Assembly (NCBI GenBank): GCA_903921965.1 | Contig: CAIXSE010000809.1 | Span: forward strand, 1-8,446 | Length of the DNA: 8,446 nucleotides | Direction of reading: 5' to 3' | Source of the DNA: an uncultured Thermoleophilia bacterium | GTDB taxonomy: Bacteria; Actinomycetota; Thermoleophilia; UBA2241 | Part shown: positions 7,281 through 8,446 of the stretch, in pieces | How positions within the stretch are numbered: the first letter of the stretch is position 1 | How the letters are laid out: every line of letters starts with the position of its first letter | Translations under genes and position numbers: made by a program | Notes under the pieces: model-generated | Databases searched by the model: none | Told to the model about the DNA's origin: nothing | The model's input: only the letters and a program-made list of their open reading frames with translations

Positions 7281-7624
7281 GACCACGGACGATCCCGGGG
7301 GCAGCGCGGCGCCCGTCGCACAAGGCGGAGAAGCCCCCGGCCGGTCTCGCCGCTCCGCGTCCGTCCACGGCTGCGGTCCGCTCCTGCCGACGGGCGCTGC
7401 GCGCCGGCGGCCGCCCACGGCTCCGGGTCTCCGGCCGTCAGGCCGTGACGGGGGACTGCGTGGTACGGGTCGGGGGCCGCTACCCCCTGGATGGAGCGCA
7501 TAGTGGGCGCCTTCTTCTCGGATGCGTCCTCAGCATGTTCCGGACAGACGACCCCGGACCGCCAGAGCTGTAGAAGACAGTATCGGCTGTTCGGCGCGGC
7601 CACATGAGTCTGAACGTCCGCGAC
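7281..7624. other. Intergenic gap between purL and the kinase gene
   Basis: These 344 bases hold no recognisable gene. Short minus-strand frames here have arginine-rich or low-complexity translations without family features. Two small dyads are visible: CCGTCA/TGACGG (7435-7440 with 7446-7451), just upstream of the alternative GTG at 7418, and GGGGG/CCCCC (7472-7476 with 7483-7487), a weak terminator candidate for purL. The part nearest purL (about 7500-7620) is less GC-rich than its surroundings and is the likeliest place for a kinase promoter, but I find no -35/-10 pair I would defend. I see no second copy of purF sequence here, and no trace of a Ser/Thr kinase domain. Confidence 0.6.
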
Positions 7625-8446
7625 CTACAGAAGACGCTGCGGCAGTGACTCGTATGCGGCATGGAGCTCGCCCACCGGGACGGCGACGAGGACCTCGTCG
7701 TCCATCGTGCACCGCAGGTGCTCGCCGGTCACCCGTCCCAGGGTGCGGTGCGGCAGGCCGGAGAACGCCGTGAGGACGGCCTCGAGTCTGTCCGGCGCGC
7801 ACGTGACGATGACGCGCGTCGGCGCCTCGCCGAAGAGGGCGAGGTCGGCGCGGTCGTGGGCCCCCTCGACGACCGACGGGTTGGGCAGATCGACCGCGGC
7901 GCCGAGCCAGCGGCCGGCACGGCCGGCCTTCGGCGCTTCCGGGTCGGCCCACTGCGCGCCGCCGGTGGAGCCGCCGGCGATGCAGCACTCGGCCAGCGCC
8001 ACGGCGAGCCCGCCTTCGGCGCAGTCGTGGGCGCTCTTGAGCAGGCGTGCCTCGATGGCCGCGCGGAGCTTGTCCTGCAGCTTGACCTCCAGCTGCAGGT
8101 CGAGGTCGGGCACGCGGCCCTCGACCTTGCCGTACACGGCCTTCTGGTACTCGGAGCCGTCCATCCAGGCGGCGTCGGGGCCGACGAACACGATGACGTC
8201 GCCCTCGTCCTTGAAGGCCTCGTCGAGGTGCACGCTCACGTCGTCGTAGATGCCCAGCATGCCGACCATGGGCGTCGGGTAGATGGCCTGGCCGAAGCTC
8301 TCGTTGTAGAAGCTCACGTTGCCCGAGACGACCGGCGTGTCGAGCGCCTCGCAGGCCTCGCTCATGCCCTCGATGGCCTGCTCGAACTGCCAGTAGATCT
8401 CGCCCTTCTCGGGGTTGCCGAAGTTGAGGCAGTCGGTGACGGCCAC
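7625..8446 (-). CDS. purL: Phosphoribosylformylglycinamidine synthase subunit PurL, C-terminal part
   Basis: The last 273 codons of PurL, which converts formylglycinamide ribonucleotide to its amidine with ATP and ammonia, working with PurQ and PurS. The frame is open through the right edge. The first visible residues, VAVTDCLNFGNPEK, are the conserved core of the PurL family. SGNVSFYNES (41-50 of the fragment), the SAHDCAEGGLAVALAE segment (138-153) and LFGEAPTRVIVT (204-215) are also typical. The end, VPVGELHAAYESLPQRLL and a TAG (7625-7627), fits the short PurL type of about 740 residues with no fused glutaminase domain. The first visible codon is an internal GTG and not the start. Its terminal 100 bases or so recur in degraded form before purF (3106-3240), which suggests purL and purF were once adjacent. 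Confidence 0.96.
   Translation of the reverse strand: MAVTDCLNFGNPEKGEIYWQFEQAIEGMSEACEALDTPVVSGNVSFYNESFGQAIYPTPMVGMLGIYDDVSVHLDEAFKDEGDVIVFVGPDAAWMDGSEYQKAVYGKVEGRVPDLDLQLEVKLQDKLRAAIEARLLKSAHDCAEGGLAVALAECCIAGGSTGGAQWADPEAPKAGRAGRWLGAAVDLPNPSVVEGAHDRADLALFGEAPTRVIVTCAPDRLEAVLTAFSGLPHRTLGRVTGEHLRCTMDDEVLVAVPVGELHAAYESLPQRLL

Noticed and set aside
7268..7603. A possible 111-residue minus-strand gene in the purL-kinase gap
   Set aside because: It overlaps the kinase start, is rich in Arg/Pro/Ala, has no supported ribosome site and shows no recognisable family.
3241..7624. The kinase segment as a classic insertion sequence or transposon
   Set aside because: No transposase, integrase or terminal inverted repeats are visible. 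The flanking repeat is a diverged gene end and not a short target duplication.
7568..7631. Inverted CTGTAG/CTACAG with nearby AGAAGAC as a possible insertion-end repeat at the purL stop
   Set aside because: The match is only 6 bp plus a short shared word, there is no counterpart at the purF side, and chance is sufficient.

Overview
This is GC-rich DNA (roughly 70% by eye) with strong GC bias at third codon positions, purine-rich ribosome binding sites, a [4Fe-4S]-type PurF and a small-type PurL. That suits a high-GC bacterium, most likely an Actinomycetota member, perhaps a deep lineage such as Thermoleophilia or Coriobacteriia. The lineage is an inference and cannot be fixed from this window.

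Layout: (1) 1-249, minus: N-terminus of a DHA2-type MFS transporter running off the left edge. (2) 250-468: a divergent intergenic region rich in short dyads. (3) 469-975 and 1048-1545, plus: two tandem DUF1269 membrane-associated proteins, probably co-transcribed. (4) 1557-1623: hairpins between the second DUF1269 gene and convergent purF, including a perfect 15-bp inverted repeat that probably ends transcription from both sides. (5) 1653-3086, minus: complete purF with a TTG start. (6) 3106 to about 3240, minus: a decayed second copy of the 3' end of purL, directly upstream of purF. (7) 3294 to about 7280, minus: a giant ATPase / helical-repeat / histidine kinase fusion protein. (8) 7281-7624: an intergenic gap. 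(9) 7625-8446, minus: the intact 3' part of purL, running off the right edge.

The main result is the arrangement of the purine genes. purL and purF encode de novo purine synthesis enzymes and often sit next to each other. Here a roughly 4 kb signalling gene lies between them. The sequence just upstream of purF still encodes the last PurL residues (RCT-D-E-AVPV-LH-AYE-LPQ), with a frameshift and an early stop, about three quarters identical in nucleotides to the real purL end. The likely history is an ancestral purL-purF junction opened by acquisition or rearrangement of the kinase segment, leaving one purL 3' end as a scar. No integrase, transposase or insertion sequence is visible.

The kinase belongs to the family usually annotated as trifunctional Ser/Thr kinase / ATPase / sensor histidine kinase, but it begins at the ATPase and shows neither the Ser/Thr kinase nor a recognisable GAF domain. 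No response regulator is present. No RNA genes, CRISPR arrays or complete mobile elements were seen.
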